This document shows positions 51,881 through 61,063 of a DNA stretch of 64,000 nt, one piece after another. The translations under genes and the position numbers were made by a program. The notes below the pieces were generated by a model. It had not been told where the DNA came from and searched no databases. It worked only from the letters and a program-made list of their open reading frames with translations. The stretch is from JAZIHH01 sp036678685 (GTDB taxonomy: Bacteria; Bacillota; UBA4882; UBA10575). The stretch lies in NCBI GenBank assembly GCA_036678685.1, contig JAZIHH010000020.1, positions 620,001 through 684,000 of the forward strand, given 5' to 3'. Position 1 is the first letter of the stretch. Every line of letters starts with the position of its first letter.

Positions 51881-52990
51881 GTGGCAAGAAAAATTCTCCG
51901 GGAAGCACTTGTCCTCAGCGTTTTCTTTTTCTGCTCCGCACAGGCCGGGGCGGCCTGGGAACCGGGCCCGTTGGTGTGGAAAGGCAAATGGCGGGAAGGG
52001 AATTTCTTTTCCAGGACGGGCTGGAGTTTTACTTACCGGACCGGGGATCTCCGTTGGGAATGGTCACTGGTGCATAATGATCCCTCTTCCGACGATCGCC
52101 TGTCTTACCTGGATACCTCATTCCGGAAAAGAGCCGGAGGCACCTGGTGGTATGGAACGGGAGGCCGGCTTTCCACCCAGCCGGCCTGTACCTACCGGGA
52201 ACTCCGGCTTTTTTTGGAGAATACCGCCCGGACCTTCTGGTCCGGTCGGCTGTGGGCCGAGGGCGAACACAGGCTGCCTTCTCCTTCTTCAAGGCTGGAC
52301 GAATATTTCTATAGTGAACTGGGCGCCCGGGTGCGGCGGCGGGAAGGGGGGGTTATGTGGCTTACCGAACTGAAGATGCGGCAAAAGGATTACCAAACTT
52401 CTTTGTCTTCCTGGCGCAAATATCATTTGGAGACCGGCGGGGACGCCCGCCTGGCCGGTCATTTCTTTTCCTTGCGTTACCGGGAGAGCACCGGCGAATA
52501 TCCCGAAGACGCCTGGAAAAACGAGTGGCGAAACAGCTGGGTCGCAGAGTGGGAATGGACGGTTACCGGCAAGACCTTTTTGGCGGTTAGATGTTCACGG
52601 CTTTTACATGAATGGGGGGAGAATAAAAAGCGGGAAGAGTGGGACTTGGCCGGAAGGCTGGAACACCCGCGAACGCCGGACTCTACCGTAAGCTGGATGG
52701 TGGATTACCGGGAGGCGGTGCGCCGCGACCTTTACCTGGGAGAGGAAGAGGAAGAACGCTATGACCCCGGGTTCCGGTGGGGAGTAAGGTGGCAAAGGGT
52801 TTTTCCCCGGTACAACCTGCGAACGGAGTTTTTCCAATCCCGGAAAGGCGACGAAATCCAGGAAGGAATCCTTCTCATTCTTCAGCTCGAAAGGGAGAAT
52901 ATCCGGTGTCAAGTCGGGCTGGCGCCCCGGGGAGGATTTAGTCCGTCGGAAGAGAAAGAATATTGGGTGGAGATCAGATACTACATATAA
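51881..52990 (+). CDS. Secreted, possibly outer-membrane beta-barrel protein of unknown function
   Basis: A 369-residue protein I cannot place in a named family. It has a signal peptide (LREALVLSVFFFCSAQAGA) and about twenty short segments rich in alternating aromatic and charged residues (FFSRTGWSFTYRTGDLRWEW; GTWWYGTGGRLSTQP; WRNSWVAEWEWTVTGKTFL; PGFRWGVRWQRVFPRY), ending in VEIRYYI. The strand-turn pattern and aromatic terminus resemble an outer-membrane barrel. GTG start with GGAGGGAAG upstream; 68 bases after the amidase-GerM gene, so perhaps in the same operon. Structure inferred only. Confidence 0.6.
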   Translation: MARKILREALVLSVFFFCSAQAGAAWEPGPLVWKGKWREGNFFSRTGWSFTYRTGDLRWEWSLVHNDPSSDDRLSYLDTSFRKRAGGTWWYGTGGRLSTQPACTYRELRLFLENTARTFWSGRLWAEGEHRLPSPSSRLDEYFYSELGARVRRREGGVMWLTELKMRQKDYQTSLSSWRKYHLETGGDARLAGHFFSLRYRESTGEYPEDAWKNEWRNSWVAEWEWTVTGKTFLAVRCSRLLHEWGENKKREEWDLAGRLEHPRTPDSTVSWMVDYREAVRRDLYLGEEEEERYDPGFRWGVRWQRVFPRYNLRTEFFQSRKGDEIQEGILLILQLERENIRCQVGLAPRGGFSPSEEKEYWVEIRYYI

Positions 52991-53019
52991 GTTAATTACG
53001 TTATAAGGAGGGGATATTT

Positions 53020-54408
53020 GTGCTGCTCATGGGTGCGCTCGTCCCCCACGCCCCGATTTCCATCCGCGAGGTCGGGGGAGAGGAGACGAAGAAGACCGCC
53101 AAGACGGTTGCCGCCATGGAACAACTGGCGGGCAGGGTAAGGGAACTCGCCCCGGAAACGGTGGTGATCTTCTCCCCCCATGGACCGTTACTGGAAAAAG
53201 AGCTGCCGGTGCGGGGCGGGGAAAACCTGCAGGGAAACCTCAGGCGGTTCGGCTGCAGTCTTTCCTGGTCCTTCCGGAATGACCGGGAACTGGTGGCGGC
53301 CATTGCGGCCGAAGTGGAAGCGGAGGGTTTGTCCGTCGCCGTCCTCAACAGAGAAACCGCTTTTGGTTACGGCCCGGGCCCCGGTTTGGATCACGGGGTT
53401 CTTGTGCCCCTTTATTTCATGCCGGACATGCCTTTTAACCTGGTGGCGACCGGTATTTGCTTTCAACCCCCGGAAAAACAATACGCCCTGGGTGCCGCCG
53501 TCGGCCGGGCCATTCGGAAAAGCTCCCGCCGTGTCGCGGTTCTGGCCAGCGGTGATCTTTCCCACTGCCTGCAGCCGGGCGCGCCGGCGGGATATGATCC
53601 GCGGGGGCAAGAATTTGACCTGCTACTGGTCAAACTGCTCCGGGAAAACCGGCCCGAGGAAATAATCCGCATGGACCCGGTGTTGGTGGAGAACGCGGCG
53701 GAATGCGGATACCGGCCCGTGGTGATGCTGTTGGGCGTCTTTGAAGGATTGGAGATTGAGACCGAGGTTTTAAGTTATGAAGGGCCCTTTGGGGTTGGTT
53801 ATGCGGTGGCCACCGTCACCCCGGGCGCGGAGAATCCCCGGCGCCGTCTTCTGCCTGTCCTGTTGGGACGGAAGGCGGAAGAACTCGCCGCCCGCCGGGA
53901 AAAAGAGTCCCCGCCGGTCCGTTTGGCCCGCCGGACAGTGGAAGCTTATCTCCGGGGGCAACAATTACCGGAGGGGATTACCTTACCGGAAGAGTTGCCG
54001 CCGAGAGCCGGGGTGTTTGTCTCCATTAAAAAACACGGGCGGCTGCGTGGTTGTATAGGGACGGTTTTTCCCAGCCGGGCCAATACCGCGGAGGAGATCA
54101 AAGCCAATGCCATCGCCGCGGCTTTTCATGATCCCCGTTTTGAACCTGTGCGCGAGGAAGAACTGGATGATTTGACCTATTCGGTGGATATTTTGCAGGC
54201 GCCCGAGCCGGTCCGGGGGATAGAAGACCTTGACCCGAAAAAATACGGGGTCATTGTGCGCAAAGGCCGCCGCAGCGGCCTGCTCCTTCCCAACCTGGAA
54301 GGAATCGACACTCCGGAGGAACAGGTGGCAATTGCCGCGCGCAAGGCCGGAATCGATCCCGGCGAGGAGGTACAGTTGGAGCGGTTCGAGGTAACCCGTT
54401 ACTACTGA
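53020..54408 (+). CDS. AmmeMemoRadiSam fusion: Memo-like domain + AMMECR1 domain
   Basis: A 462-residue protein with two recognised parts. Residues 1 to about 265 form a Memo/class III extradiol dioxygenase-like domain (ALVPHAPISIREVGGEE, VVIFSPHGPL, GLDHGVLVPLYFM, VAVLASGDLSHCL), with metal-binding His residues in VPHAP, SPHG, LDHG and LSHC. Residues about 285-462 form an AMMECR1 domain (GVFVSIKKHGRLRGCIGT, the family's LRGCIG hexapeptide). It is immediately followed by its radical SAM partner. This trio is a conserved system of unproven function. GTG start with AAGGAGG eight bases upstream. Confidence 0.93.
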   Translation: MLLMGALVPHAPISIREVGGEETKKTAKTVAAMEQLAGRVRELAPETVVIFSPHGPLLEKELPVRGGENLQGNLRRFGCSLSWSFRNDRELVAAIAAEVEAEGLSVAVLNRETAFGYGPGPGLDHGVLVPLYFMPDMPFNLVATGICFQPPEKQYALGAAVGRAIRKSSRRVAVLASGDLSHCLQPGAPAGYDPRGQEFDLLLVKLLRENRPEEIIRMDPVLVENAAECGYRPVVMLLGVFEGLEIETEVLSYEGPFGVGYAVATVTPGAENPRRRLLPVLLGRKAEELAARREKESPPVRLARRTVEAYLRGQQLPEGITLPEELPPRAGVFVSIKKHGRLRGCIGTVFPSRANTAEEIKANAIAAAFHDPRFEPVREEELDDLTYSVDILQAPEPVRGIEDLDPKKYGVIVRKGRRSGLLLPNLEGIDTPEEQVAIAARKAGIDPGEEVQLERFEVTRYY

Positions 54409-54420
54409 GGAGGAAAGAGA

Positions 54421-55467
54421 ATGGCTCACGAGAAGGAGGCGCGTTTTTACCGGTATAACGCCGGGAGGGTGTGGTGCACCCTTTGCCCCCGGGCCTGCCG
54501 GCTTGAGGAAGGGGAAGAAGGCTTTTGCCGGGTGCGGGTCGCCCGGGGCGGCCGGCTGTATGCGGCCGGTTACGGAGAGGTTTCCGCCCTGGCCCTGGAT
54601 CCGATCGAAAAAAAACCCTTGTATCATTTTTACCCCGGTTCCCTGATTCTGTCGGTAGGAACCATCGGTTGCAACCTGGCCTGCCGGTTCTGCCAAAACT
54701 GGGAAATCGCCCACGCCACTTCCCCCACCAAACGGCTTTCACCTGAGGAATTGGTGGACTTGGCCGTTCACTACCGTTCCCGGGGCAATATCGGCCTCGC
54801 CTATACCTACTCCGAACCCCTGGTTTGGTACGAATATATTTACGACGCGTCCCGCCTGGCAAAGGAACGGGGGCTAAAGAATGTCCTGGTGACCAACGGC
54901 TATCTCAACCCCGAACCCTTGCAGGAACTGATTCCGCTGATTGACGGGGTAAATCTGGACCTGAAGGGCTGGACGGACGATTTTTACCGGGAGTATTGTG
55001 AAGGCCGGGCGGCGCCGGTCAAGAAGACCGCCGAACTTTTGGCCGGACGGGTGCACCTGGAAGTGACCAACCTCCTCATTCCCGGGGCCAACGACAGCGA
55101 GGATGAGATAAGGGAATTAGTACGGTTTGTGGCCGGTCTGGACCGGAAAATTCCCCTTCATTTTTCCCGGTATTTCCCCAACTACCGGCTGGAGACTCCT
55201 CCCACGCCGGTGCGGGTGTTGGAAAAAGCCTATCAACTGGCGAAAGAAGAACTGGCTTACGTCTATGTGGGCAACGTCGCCGCTCCTGAATTCAACCGGA
55301 CCATGTGTCCGGAGTGCGGCCACATTTTGGTGGAGAGAACCGGTTTCTCCGCCCGGATAACCGGGATTAATGGAGAGCAATGTGAAAATTGCGGGCGCGG
55401 GGTGGATCTGATCCTCCCGCCGGAGGGGAAGAAAGAGGATGATTCAAGTTTACACAGGAAACGGTAA
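54421..55467 (+). CDS. AmmeMemoRadiSam radical SAM protein
   Basis: A 348-residue radical SAM enzyme with the CxxxCxxC cluster CNLACRFC near residue 88, a cysteine-rich N-terminal CTLCPRACRLEEGEEGFC, and a C-terminal zinc-ribbon-like CPECGHILVE...CENCG. The PflA-like body includes SVGTIGCNLAC, GLAYTYSEPLVWYEY and NVLVTNGYLNPEPL. It is the dedicated partner of the Memo-AMMECR1 protein 12 bases upstream. The reaction is unknown. The last 29 bases overlap the adenosyltransferase gene. Confidence 0.93.
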   Translation: MAHEKEARFYRYNAGRVWCTLCPRACRLEEGEEGFCRVRVARGGRLYAAGYGEVSALALDPIEKKPLYHFYPGSLILSVGTIGCNLACRFCQNWEIAHATSPTKRLSPEELVDLAVHYRSRGNIGLAYTYSEPLVWYEYIYDASRLAKERGLKNVLVTNGYLNPEPLQELIPLIDGVNLDLKGWTDDFYREYCEGRAAPVKKTAELLAGRVHLEVTNLLIPGANDSEDEIRELVRFVAGLDRKIPLHFSRYFPNYRLETPPTPVRVLEKAYQLAKEELAYVYVGNVAAPEFNRTMCPECGHILVERTGFSARITGINGEQCENCGRGVDLILPPEGKKEDDSSLHRKR

Positions 55468-55939
55468 AGGAAAAACCACCGCCGCCCTTGGGCTGGCTTT
55501 ACGTGCCTACGGACAGGGTCTGAGCGTGGCGATTTTTCAGTTTTTAAAAAAAGAAGAAAGCGGGGAAGTAAAGGCCTGCCGTGAACTGGGTATTCCCATC
55601 CGCCAGTATGGAAGCGGCAGCTGGCTGATTGGGCGCCAGCCGACGGAAGAAGAGAAACAATTGGCCGCCAAAGGGCTGGCCGAAGCCGCAGCGGCCGTCA
55701 GTCAGGGCTACCGGCTGGTAATTCTCGATGAGATTAGCCACGCGGTCAACCTTGGCCTCCTATCCCTGGCCGATGTTTTGTCCTTTCTGGAAAAACGGCC
55801 GCTGGAAACGGAAGTGGTCCTGACCGGCCGGGAGATGCCGGCGGAGCTTATCGACTGCGCCGACCTGGTTACCGAGATGAAAGAGATTAAACACCCTTTT
55901 TACCAGGGGACAGGCCCGCGCCGGGGAATTGAATACTGA
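55439..55939 (+). CDS. Corrinoid adenosyltransferase (CobO/CobA/BtuR type)
   Basis: A 166-residue ATP:cob(I)alamin adenosyltransferase of the CobA family: P-loop at the N-terminus (YTGNGKGKTTAALGLALRA), RLVILDEISHAVNLGLL (Walker B-like) and EVVLTGREMPAELIDCADLV. It makes adenosylcobalamin. It overlaps the radical SAM gene by 29 bases, so they are probably translated together, which raises the possibility of a link between the AmmeMemoRadiSam system and corrinoids. GAAAGAGG lies before the start. Confidence 0.93.
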   Translation: MIQVYTGNGKGKTTAALGLALRAYGQGLSVAIFQFLKKEESGEVKACRELGIPIRQYGSGSWLIGRQPTEEEKQLAAKGLAEAAAAVSQGYRLVILDEISHAVNLGLLSLADVLSFLEKRPLETEVVLTGREMPAELIDCADLVTEMKEIKHPFYQGTGPRRGIEY

Positions 55940-56026
55940 ATCCGGCTGCCAATACCGGGCTATGGAATAAAACCCTGGAATTTGTGGCATAATTGGCCTG
56001 AGGCGACAAATTTCGGGGGTGAGAGC

Positions 56027-56200
56027 GTGGCCTGGTACCAGCTTTTGTTTTACCTGGACCAGTTAATGTGGTACATGCAACAGGTATCCACGGCGGTGAT
56101 CTTCGGTTGGTTCCTTCTTTACCTGGGCAAACGATTTGTTAAAAAGTATCGCGACAGTGAACACCGTTTTTGGCGGTTCTTTTTTGCCCGGCGTCTTTAG
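56027..56200 (+). CDS. Small single-pass membrane protein
   Basis: A 57-residue protein with one hydrophobic helix (WYMQQVSTAVIFGWFLLYLG) and a basic, aromatic C-terminus (KKYRDSEHRFWRFFFARRL). GTG 56027 is chosen as GGGGGTGA lies four bases before it. No family known to me. It may be a genuine small membrane protein; coding support is only the ribosome site and composition. Confidence 0.5.
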   Translation: MAWYQLLFYLDQLMWYMQQVSTAVIFGWFLLYLGKRFVKKYRDSEHRFWRFFFARRL

Positions 56201-56282
56201 GCCGGGTTTATATTTGTAAATCCCGGAGCCGGTCCCGGCCCGGGTTTTAGCCGGCAGTGGTTTTATTGTGGCTTACAGGGGA

Positions 56283-56311
56283 TTGCGCCGGACGGGAGGA
56301 TATGATAAAAT
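56283..56311 (+). promoter_or_regulatory. Promoter of tRNA-Arg
   Basis: TTGCGC (56283-56288), 17 bases, TAAAAT (56306-56311), nine bases before the tRNA 5' end. Confidence 0.65.
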
Positions 56312-56320
56312 AAATAAGCA

Positions 56321-56397
<77 letters not shown>

Positions 56398-56412
56398 GTA
56401 ATGGCAAGGGTT

Positions 56413-56443
56413 TCCCGGTTCACAAGGGCCGGGATTTTTGTTT
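56413..56443 (+). terminator. Terminator after tRNA-Arg
   Basis: TCCCGG (56413-56418) and CCGGGA (56429-56434), followed by TTTTTGTTTT. Ends the tRNA transcript. Confidence 0.88.
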
Positions 56444-56530
56444 TATGCCGATCAAATGCCGATCAATTTTAAGGCAAATAAAAAAGACCGGCTTTCCCCG
56501 GTCTGCAGGCGTGCGCCGGCCGTTCCGTAA

Positions 56531-58132
56531 TCACTTGGTATTCTCCCGGTATTCGCTGGGCGACATTCCCGCCACCTTTTTAAAGCAATTGCTGAAATAA
56601 AACGAATCCTTATACCCGACGGCGGTGGCGACTTCATAAATTTTCATATCCGTATGCTTCAGCAACTCTTTGGCTTTCTTAATCCGGCGTTCGGTGAGAT
56701 AATCAATGAAATTCTTCCCGGTCTGTTCCGTAAATAAGAGACTGAGATAGCTGGGGCTGATATGATAACGGTTGGCCATGGCGGAAAGGGTAACATCCGC
56801 GGCAAAATTTTCATCCAGATACCGCCGGATCTCTTCCACCAGTTGATGGTTGAGGGAAGCGCGTTTTTGCCGGATATGATGATTAATCCGGGTAAAAAAG
56901 GAATACAAAAGCCGCTTCAATTCCTCCAGGCTTTCCACCTGATTCAGGTCGACCAGGGTCGTGTCATTGGCGCCAAAGATTTCTCCGGCGTTATACCCCA
57001 GTTCGTTCAGGGTGGCCAGGGTCAACAGAATTAAATTGCTGGCCACCATCTTTGTTAATCCGGGATTCAACTTGGCCAGACGGATCTCATTGATGATCCT
57101 TTCCAAATCCTCTTCGATGACGGAAGCCGCGCCAATTTTTATATTGTCAAAAATGGGATGGCGGTGGAGCGCAGTGAGGATTTTATGATAGGATTGATAA
57201 TCCGGATTAAGATCGTTAATAAAGAAAACTTGATTCATTCCATACAAATAACGGTATTGCAACGCGGAACACGCCTCCCGGTAGGAAACGGCCAGGTCCG
57301 CCAGATCCCGGTAGGGACGGCCCAAGCCGCAGGCGAGCGCATGTTTTAAGGCCAAATGGGCCTGGGATAAAATCTCCTCCAAGCGCAGGGGCAAATTGTC
57401 ATCCGGTTCAATGAAGATTAGTACCACTTGATTGCGATGGTGGTTGACGAGAAAATTCCGGTAGGAGCTCCCGTTGGCCAACCGTTGTATCTGTTGGTAG
57501 AGATGCAAGTTGAGGAGATACTTTTCTTCTTCGCTCATATCCGCCAGTTGGTTCTCGGGAATCTCGATCACCGCCACTTGAAAGTCGCGGTTGTTGATCC
57601 CGCTGATCCCCAAAAACTCCAATTGGGCGTCAATATTGGTGACCACATTGCCGTTAAGCAGGTCCAACAAGAGTTTTTCCACCAAAGCGGCTTTGTTTTT
57701 TTCCAACTGGTCCCGCAGGTCATTCATCTCCGACCGCTCCGCTTCCTCCTTTTCGAACTCCTCTTTGAAACGGAGCACCACCTCCAGCAGTCTTTTGCTG
57801 GCGAAAGGTTTCAGCAGATAATCGGAGACATTCAGTTTGATCGATTCCTGCGCATACTCAAACTCGGCAAAGCCGGAAATCACAATGATTTTCATCCGGT
57901 AGCCGCGGCGTTTGACCTCTTTAATCAGTTCGATTCCGTTCATCTTCGGCATCTGCACGTCAGTCACCATAATCTTTACGGGATGCTTCTCCAAGAGAGC
58001 CAGGGCCTCAAGGCCGTTGGACGCCCCTAAAACCGGGGCAAAGCCGTACTCGGCCCACGCCACGTTGTTCATGAGTTTTTCTTTGATCGCCTCTTCATCT
58101 TCGACCAGCAAAAGTCCGAACACTCGCTTCAC
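56531..58132 (-). CDS. YesN-type response regulator (REC + AraC)
   Basis: A 533-residue response regulator. The receiver domain (residues 1-120) has the acidic pair in LVEDEE and the phosphoacceptor D58 in VTDVQMPKMNG. A long middle region of unclear fold (about 140-420) is followed by an AraC-type double helix-turn-helix (about 435-533; VTLSAMANRYHISPSYLSLL, then IKKAKELLKHTDMKIYEVA and GYKDSFYFSNCFKKVAGMSP). It pairs with the sensor kinase overlapping it upstream and probably activates the sugar ABC operon. GTG start overlapping the kinase stop. Confidence 0.95.
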   Translation of the reverse strand: MKRVFGLLLVEDEEAIKEKLMNNVAWAEYGFAPVLGASNGLEALALLEKHPVKIMVTDVQMPKMNGIELIKEVKRRGYRMKIIVISGFAEFEYAQESIKLNVSDYLLKPFASKRLLEVVLRFKEEFEKEEAERSEMNDLRDQLEKNKAALVEKLLLDLLNGNVVTNIDAQLEFLGISGINNRDFQVAVIEIPENQLADMSEEEKYLLNLHLYQQIQRLANGSSYRNFLVNHHRNQVVLIFIEPDDNLPLRLEEILSQAHLALKHALACGLGRPYRDLADLAVSYREACSALQYRYLYGMNQVFFINDLNPDYQSYHKILTALHRHPIFDNIKIGAASVIEEDLERIINEIRLAKLNPGLTKMVASNLILLTLATLNELGYNAGEIFGANDTTLVDLNQVESLEELKRLLYSFFTRINHHIRQKRASLNHQLVEEIRRYLDENFAADVTLSAMANRYHISPSYLSLLFTEQTGKNFIDYLTERRIKKAKELLKHTDMKIYEVATAVGYKDSFYFSNCFKKVAGMSPSEYRENTK

Positions 58133-59931
58133 CCCTTTCCTTCCACAACCGGCAGTTTGATCGTGGCCGTCACGCCGCCGCCCGGAGTCGGGCTCAACGC
58201 CAGGCCATATTCCGGGCCAAAAGCCAGGCGAATCCGTTCATTGACGTTACTGAGCCCGAAATACTGTTGTCCGGTCCCGCTCTCCCGCAGGCAGCGATTG
58301 ATCTCCTCCATCTTGGCCGGTTCCATGCCGACCCCGTTGTCGATCACCTGAAAGCAGATGGTATTTGCGGGTTCCATTAAAAAACCTTTGATCAGGATGA
58401 GGCCGCCGGGGGTTTCCAACTCCCTGACCCCATGATAGATTGCGTTCTCCACAAGCGGCTGGAGGATTAGTTTAATGGTTTTCTTATTCAGTAACCGCTC
58501 CTCGATTTCGATGGCATAATCATATTTATCCCCATGGCGTCTCCGTTGGATATAAAGATAATTGCGGACATGTTCAGCCTCTTCACGAATGGTGATTAAC
58601 TCCTGGCCTTGGCTGAGGCTGATCCGGAAAAACGCGCCCAACGCCTCCACCGTGTTAATCACATCTTCATTTTTATTCGTTTCCAGGAGGCCGATGATGA
58701 GGTCGAGCGTGTTATAGATAAAATGAGGTTTAATCTGTTCCTGCAGTGCTTTCATTTCGGCACGCCGCCGTTTTTCCTGTTCCTGAACACTCTGCTTCAT
58801 CAACTGGCGAATCCGGGCCAGCATTTGATTGAAGGTCTCGCTCAGTTCTCCGATCTCATCCATGGTGTGAATTTCCACGTTGGTATTTAAGTCCTCCGAG
58901 GCGTGCCTCATGGATTGCTGCAATTCTTTCAGGGGATTGGTCAGCAAATGAGCGAAATAAACCGCCATTAAGGTCAAAACCAGAATCGTGCTAAAAATGA
59001 TGGTTAAAGAAAGCCCGGTAATCTTTTGCATCTCCGTCGCCAGCTCGAAGCGGTTGGAGAGTCCGATAATTTTCCAGTTGGCCGGAGCAAAAGTCTTAAC
59101 CCTGATTATCTGGTTACCCAGTCTCCTTTTTGTCGTAAAATCCTGTTGCCAGTCGGTGAGCGACGCTTCGCCCAACAAAGCGCCGATCCCTTTTCCGATT
59201 AATTCCCGGTTCGGATGGTAAATAATCCGGTTTTCTTCGTCCAGCAACATGATGTAACCGGTCTTGCCGAGCCTGATATTTCCGCAAATCCGCTCCAATA
59301 ATTCCACATCCACATCAATGCTCATAATGCCCAAAAAGTTATCATAATCACCGTGAATCGCCTTGCCGACGGAAAACACGGGACCGCCCAACCAGTCCGG
59401 GTGCGGCCCCCAAATGGCGATACTGTCATCCTTGGCCGTCCGGTTCGCCAAAGTCTGGAAGAGTACGTTTTGCGCCAAATCGGTATGGGTCACACCGTAA
59501 CAACCAACCGTTACCCCGCCGATCGTCGTGATGGAGACATCTCTTAGCTCGGTCTTAAAATTCCGGATGTTATTCAGATTTTCCCACAGCCGGAAGATAA
59601 ACTTGCGGTTGCCTTCCACATCCCCCGCCAGGCTTAATTTAATAAATTGCAGGTTGTAATAGTCATTGCGCAGCTCCAAAATCCGTTCCAGATCGCTGAG
59701 GTAAATCTCGAGATTCCGGTCGACCCGGTCAATAACCTCGCTCGTGTAGGATTGAATATTCTGTTGCAAGATATCATGATAAACGCCATAAGAAAAAATG
59801 GCCAGGATAACCAGGGGGATCGTGCTTAAAAAGACAAAAGACAGCATAAACTTGGAGCGTAACGACCGCAACTTAAAAGTATTGACCAACCGGTTTTGAA
59901 AGCCCGTAAAGACAGCTCTTAAGATCTTCAT
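58129..59931 (-). CDS. YesM-type sensor histidine kinase
   Basis: A 600-residue LytS/YesM-family kinase. Transmembrane helix 1 (about 28-52), extracytoplasmic sensing domain of dCACHE type (about 55-300), helix 2 (about 306-328), HAMP (about 330-382), His_kinase domain with the phosphoacceptor H403 in QIKPHFIYNTLD, and HATPase (VENAIYHGV, DNGVGM, GLSNVNERIRL). It probably reads sugar through the binding protein encoded just upstream, and phosphorylates the YesN regulator. Adjacent to both neighbours. Confidence 0.95.
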   Translation of the reverse strand: MKILRAVFTGFQNRLVNTFKLRSLRSKFMLSFVFLSTIPLVILAIFSYGVYHDILQQNIQSYTSEVIDRVDRNLEIYLSDLERILELRNDYYNLQFIKLSLAGDVEGNRKFIFRLWENLNNIRNFKTELRDVSITTIGGVTVGCYGVTHTDLAQNVLFQTLANRTAKDDSIAIWGPHPDWLGGPVFSVGKAIHGDYDNFLGIMSIDVDVELLERICGNIRLGKTGYIMLLDEENRIIYHPNRELIGKGIGALLGEASLTDWQQDFTTKRRLGNQIIRVKTFAPANWKIIGLSNRFELATEMQKITGLSLTIIFSTILVLTLMAVYFAHLLTNPLKELQQSMRHASEDLNTNVEIHTMDEIGELSETFNQMLARIRQLMKQSVQEQEKRRRAEMKALQEQIKPHFIYNTLDLIIGLLETNKNEDVINTVEALGAFFRISLSQGQELITIREEAEHVRNYLYIQRRRHGDKYDYAIEIEERLLNKKTIKLILQPLVENAIYHGVRELETPGGLILIKGFLMEPANTICFQVIDNGVGMEPAKMEEINRCLRESGTGQQYFGLSNVNERIRLAFGPEYGLALSPTPGGGVTATIKLPVVEGKG

Positions 59932-59932
59932 T

Positions 59933-60979
59933 TTATTTCATTTCCCATGGTTTTTTCTGACTTAATAACAGATCAAAATTAGATTCATCGGCCAGTTCCA
60001 AACCGGTATCGATATATTCCATCGGTACCGGTAGCCCGTTAATGGCGTCCACCAGGTATTTAACGGTCAGCTCTCCCATTTTCCGGAAATCTTGCCCCAC
60101 CAAGGCCTGGGCAAACCCTTTTTTCGCGGCTTGCAAGACGGGGTAAAAAGTATCCATCGAGACGGCGATTCCCCCGTTGTCGCACCATTCCTGATAGAGG
60201 GGCATTGACTCCGTCGGCCCGAAGAAAGCCCATCCGCCGGAGAAATAAAATAAATCGGTCTCCGGGTGCTCTCTAATATATGCTTCAACCATCTTGGCCC
60301 CGGTGGTGGTATCGTCATCACAAGCCAATAAGGCCACGTATTCCAGATCGAGTTTGCCGGCGACCGCTTCCTTGAAGCCCCGGATTCGTTCATTTAAGTT
60401 ATGCGCCTCAATCCCGCCCGTCAGGATCGCCGTCTTTAATTTTTTACCGGCCAGCCCCCGTTCGGTGACGATCTTCACCATGGCCTCGCCGCAAGCCCAC
60501 CCGGCCTTATAATTATCGGTGCCGCAATAAAAAAGGCGTTTGCTCTCCGGACAATCGGCGTCAATCGTCGCCACTTTGATCCCGGCCTCAACCGCCTTAT
60601 CAATTACTTTCCTTATTTTCTCCGGATCGCTGGTGCTGATGGCAATCCCGTCAACTTTGCGCCAGATTAAGCCCTCGATTATTTTCACTTGGAGATCCGG
60701 ATCAACTTTAAAGGGCGCCACCCATTCCAATTTGACTCCCAGTTCCTTTGCGGTCAACATGGCGGTTTCCATGGAATCGACAAAAACCGGATTATCCAGG
60801 GATTTAGGGACAATGGCGATCACAAGCGGCCTGGCTTTCGGAGGGAAGGAGCCGGAAACAGAGGTGCTCCCGGCGGCCGCCACCCCGGAGCCGGGCCTTG
60901 AATCCGGAGAAAACAAGGGTAAATTTAGAACCAGGTAAAGAAAGAGGAAAGACAGGCAAAAGAGGCGAGCAACTTTCAA
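59933..60979 (-). CDS. Periplasmic-type sugar-binding protein (ribose/galactose class)
   Basis: About 348 residues. A signal peptide (KVARLFCLSFLFLYLVLNLP) precedes a type I periplasmic-binding fold of the Peripla_BP_4 class (LVIAIVPKSLDNPVFVDSM, VDGIAISTSDPEKI, VATIDADCPESKR, AILTGGIEAHNLNERIRGF, GGIAVSMDTFYPVLQAAKKG, ALVGQDFRKMGELTVKYLVD). No lipobox is clear. It may feed the ABC permeases encoded upstream or act as co-sensor for the YesM kinase next door. TTG 60979 is preferred over GTG 60991, since GGGAGG lies at 60991-60996. Confidence 0.9.
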   Translation of the reverse strand: MKVARLFCLSFLFLYLVLNLPLFSPDSRPGSGVAAAGSTSVSGSFPPKARPLVIAIVPKSLDNPVFVDSMETAMLTAKELGVKLEWVAPFKVDPDLQVKIIEGLIWRKVDGIAISTSDPEKIRKVIDKAVEAGIKVATIDADCPESKRLFYCGTDNYKAGWACGEAMVKIVTERGLAGKKLKTAILTGGIEAHNLNERIRGFKEAVAGKLDLEYVALLACDDDTTTGAKMVEAYIREHPETDLFYFSGGWAFFGPTESMPLYQEWCDNGGIAVSMDTFYPVLQAAKKGFAQALVGQDFRKMGELTVKYLVDAINGLPVPMEYIDTGLELADESNFDLLLSQKKPWEMK

Positions 60980-61003
60980 ACTAACGATCACCTCCCAGTT
61001 CTA

Positions 61004-61024
61004 ATTATAACCCTTGTTAACAAG
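61004..61024 (-). promoter_or_regulatory. Promoter -10 and overlapping palindrome upstream of sugar-binding gene
   Basis: On the minus strand a consensus TATAAT (61009-61004) sits just downstream of the perfect 12-bp palindrome CTTGTTAACAAG (61013-61024), which would fall in the promoter spacer. No good -35 is seen. The GT-N2-AC core matches the operator candidate at 6368-6381. Confidence 0.5.
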
Positions 61025-61063
61025 ATTTTAAAGAAATATTTGTTCATTGCCGGTGGGAACCGT

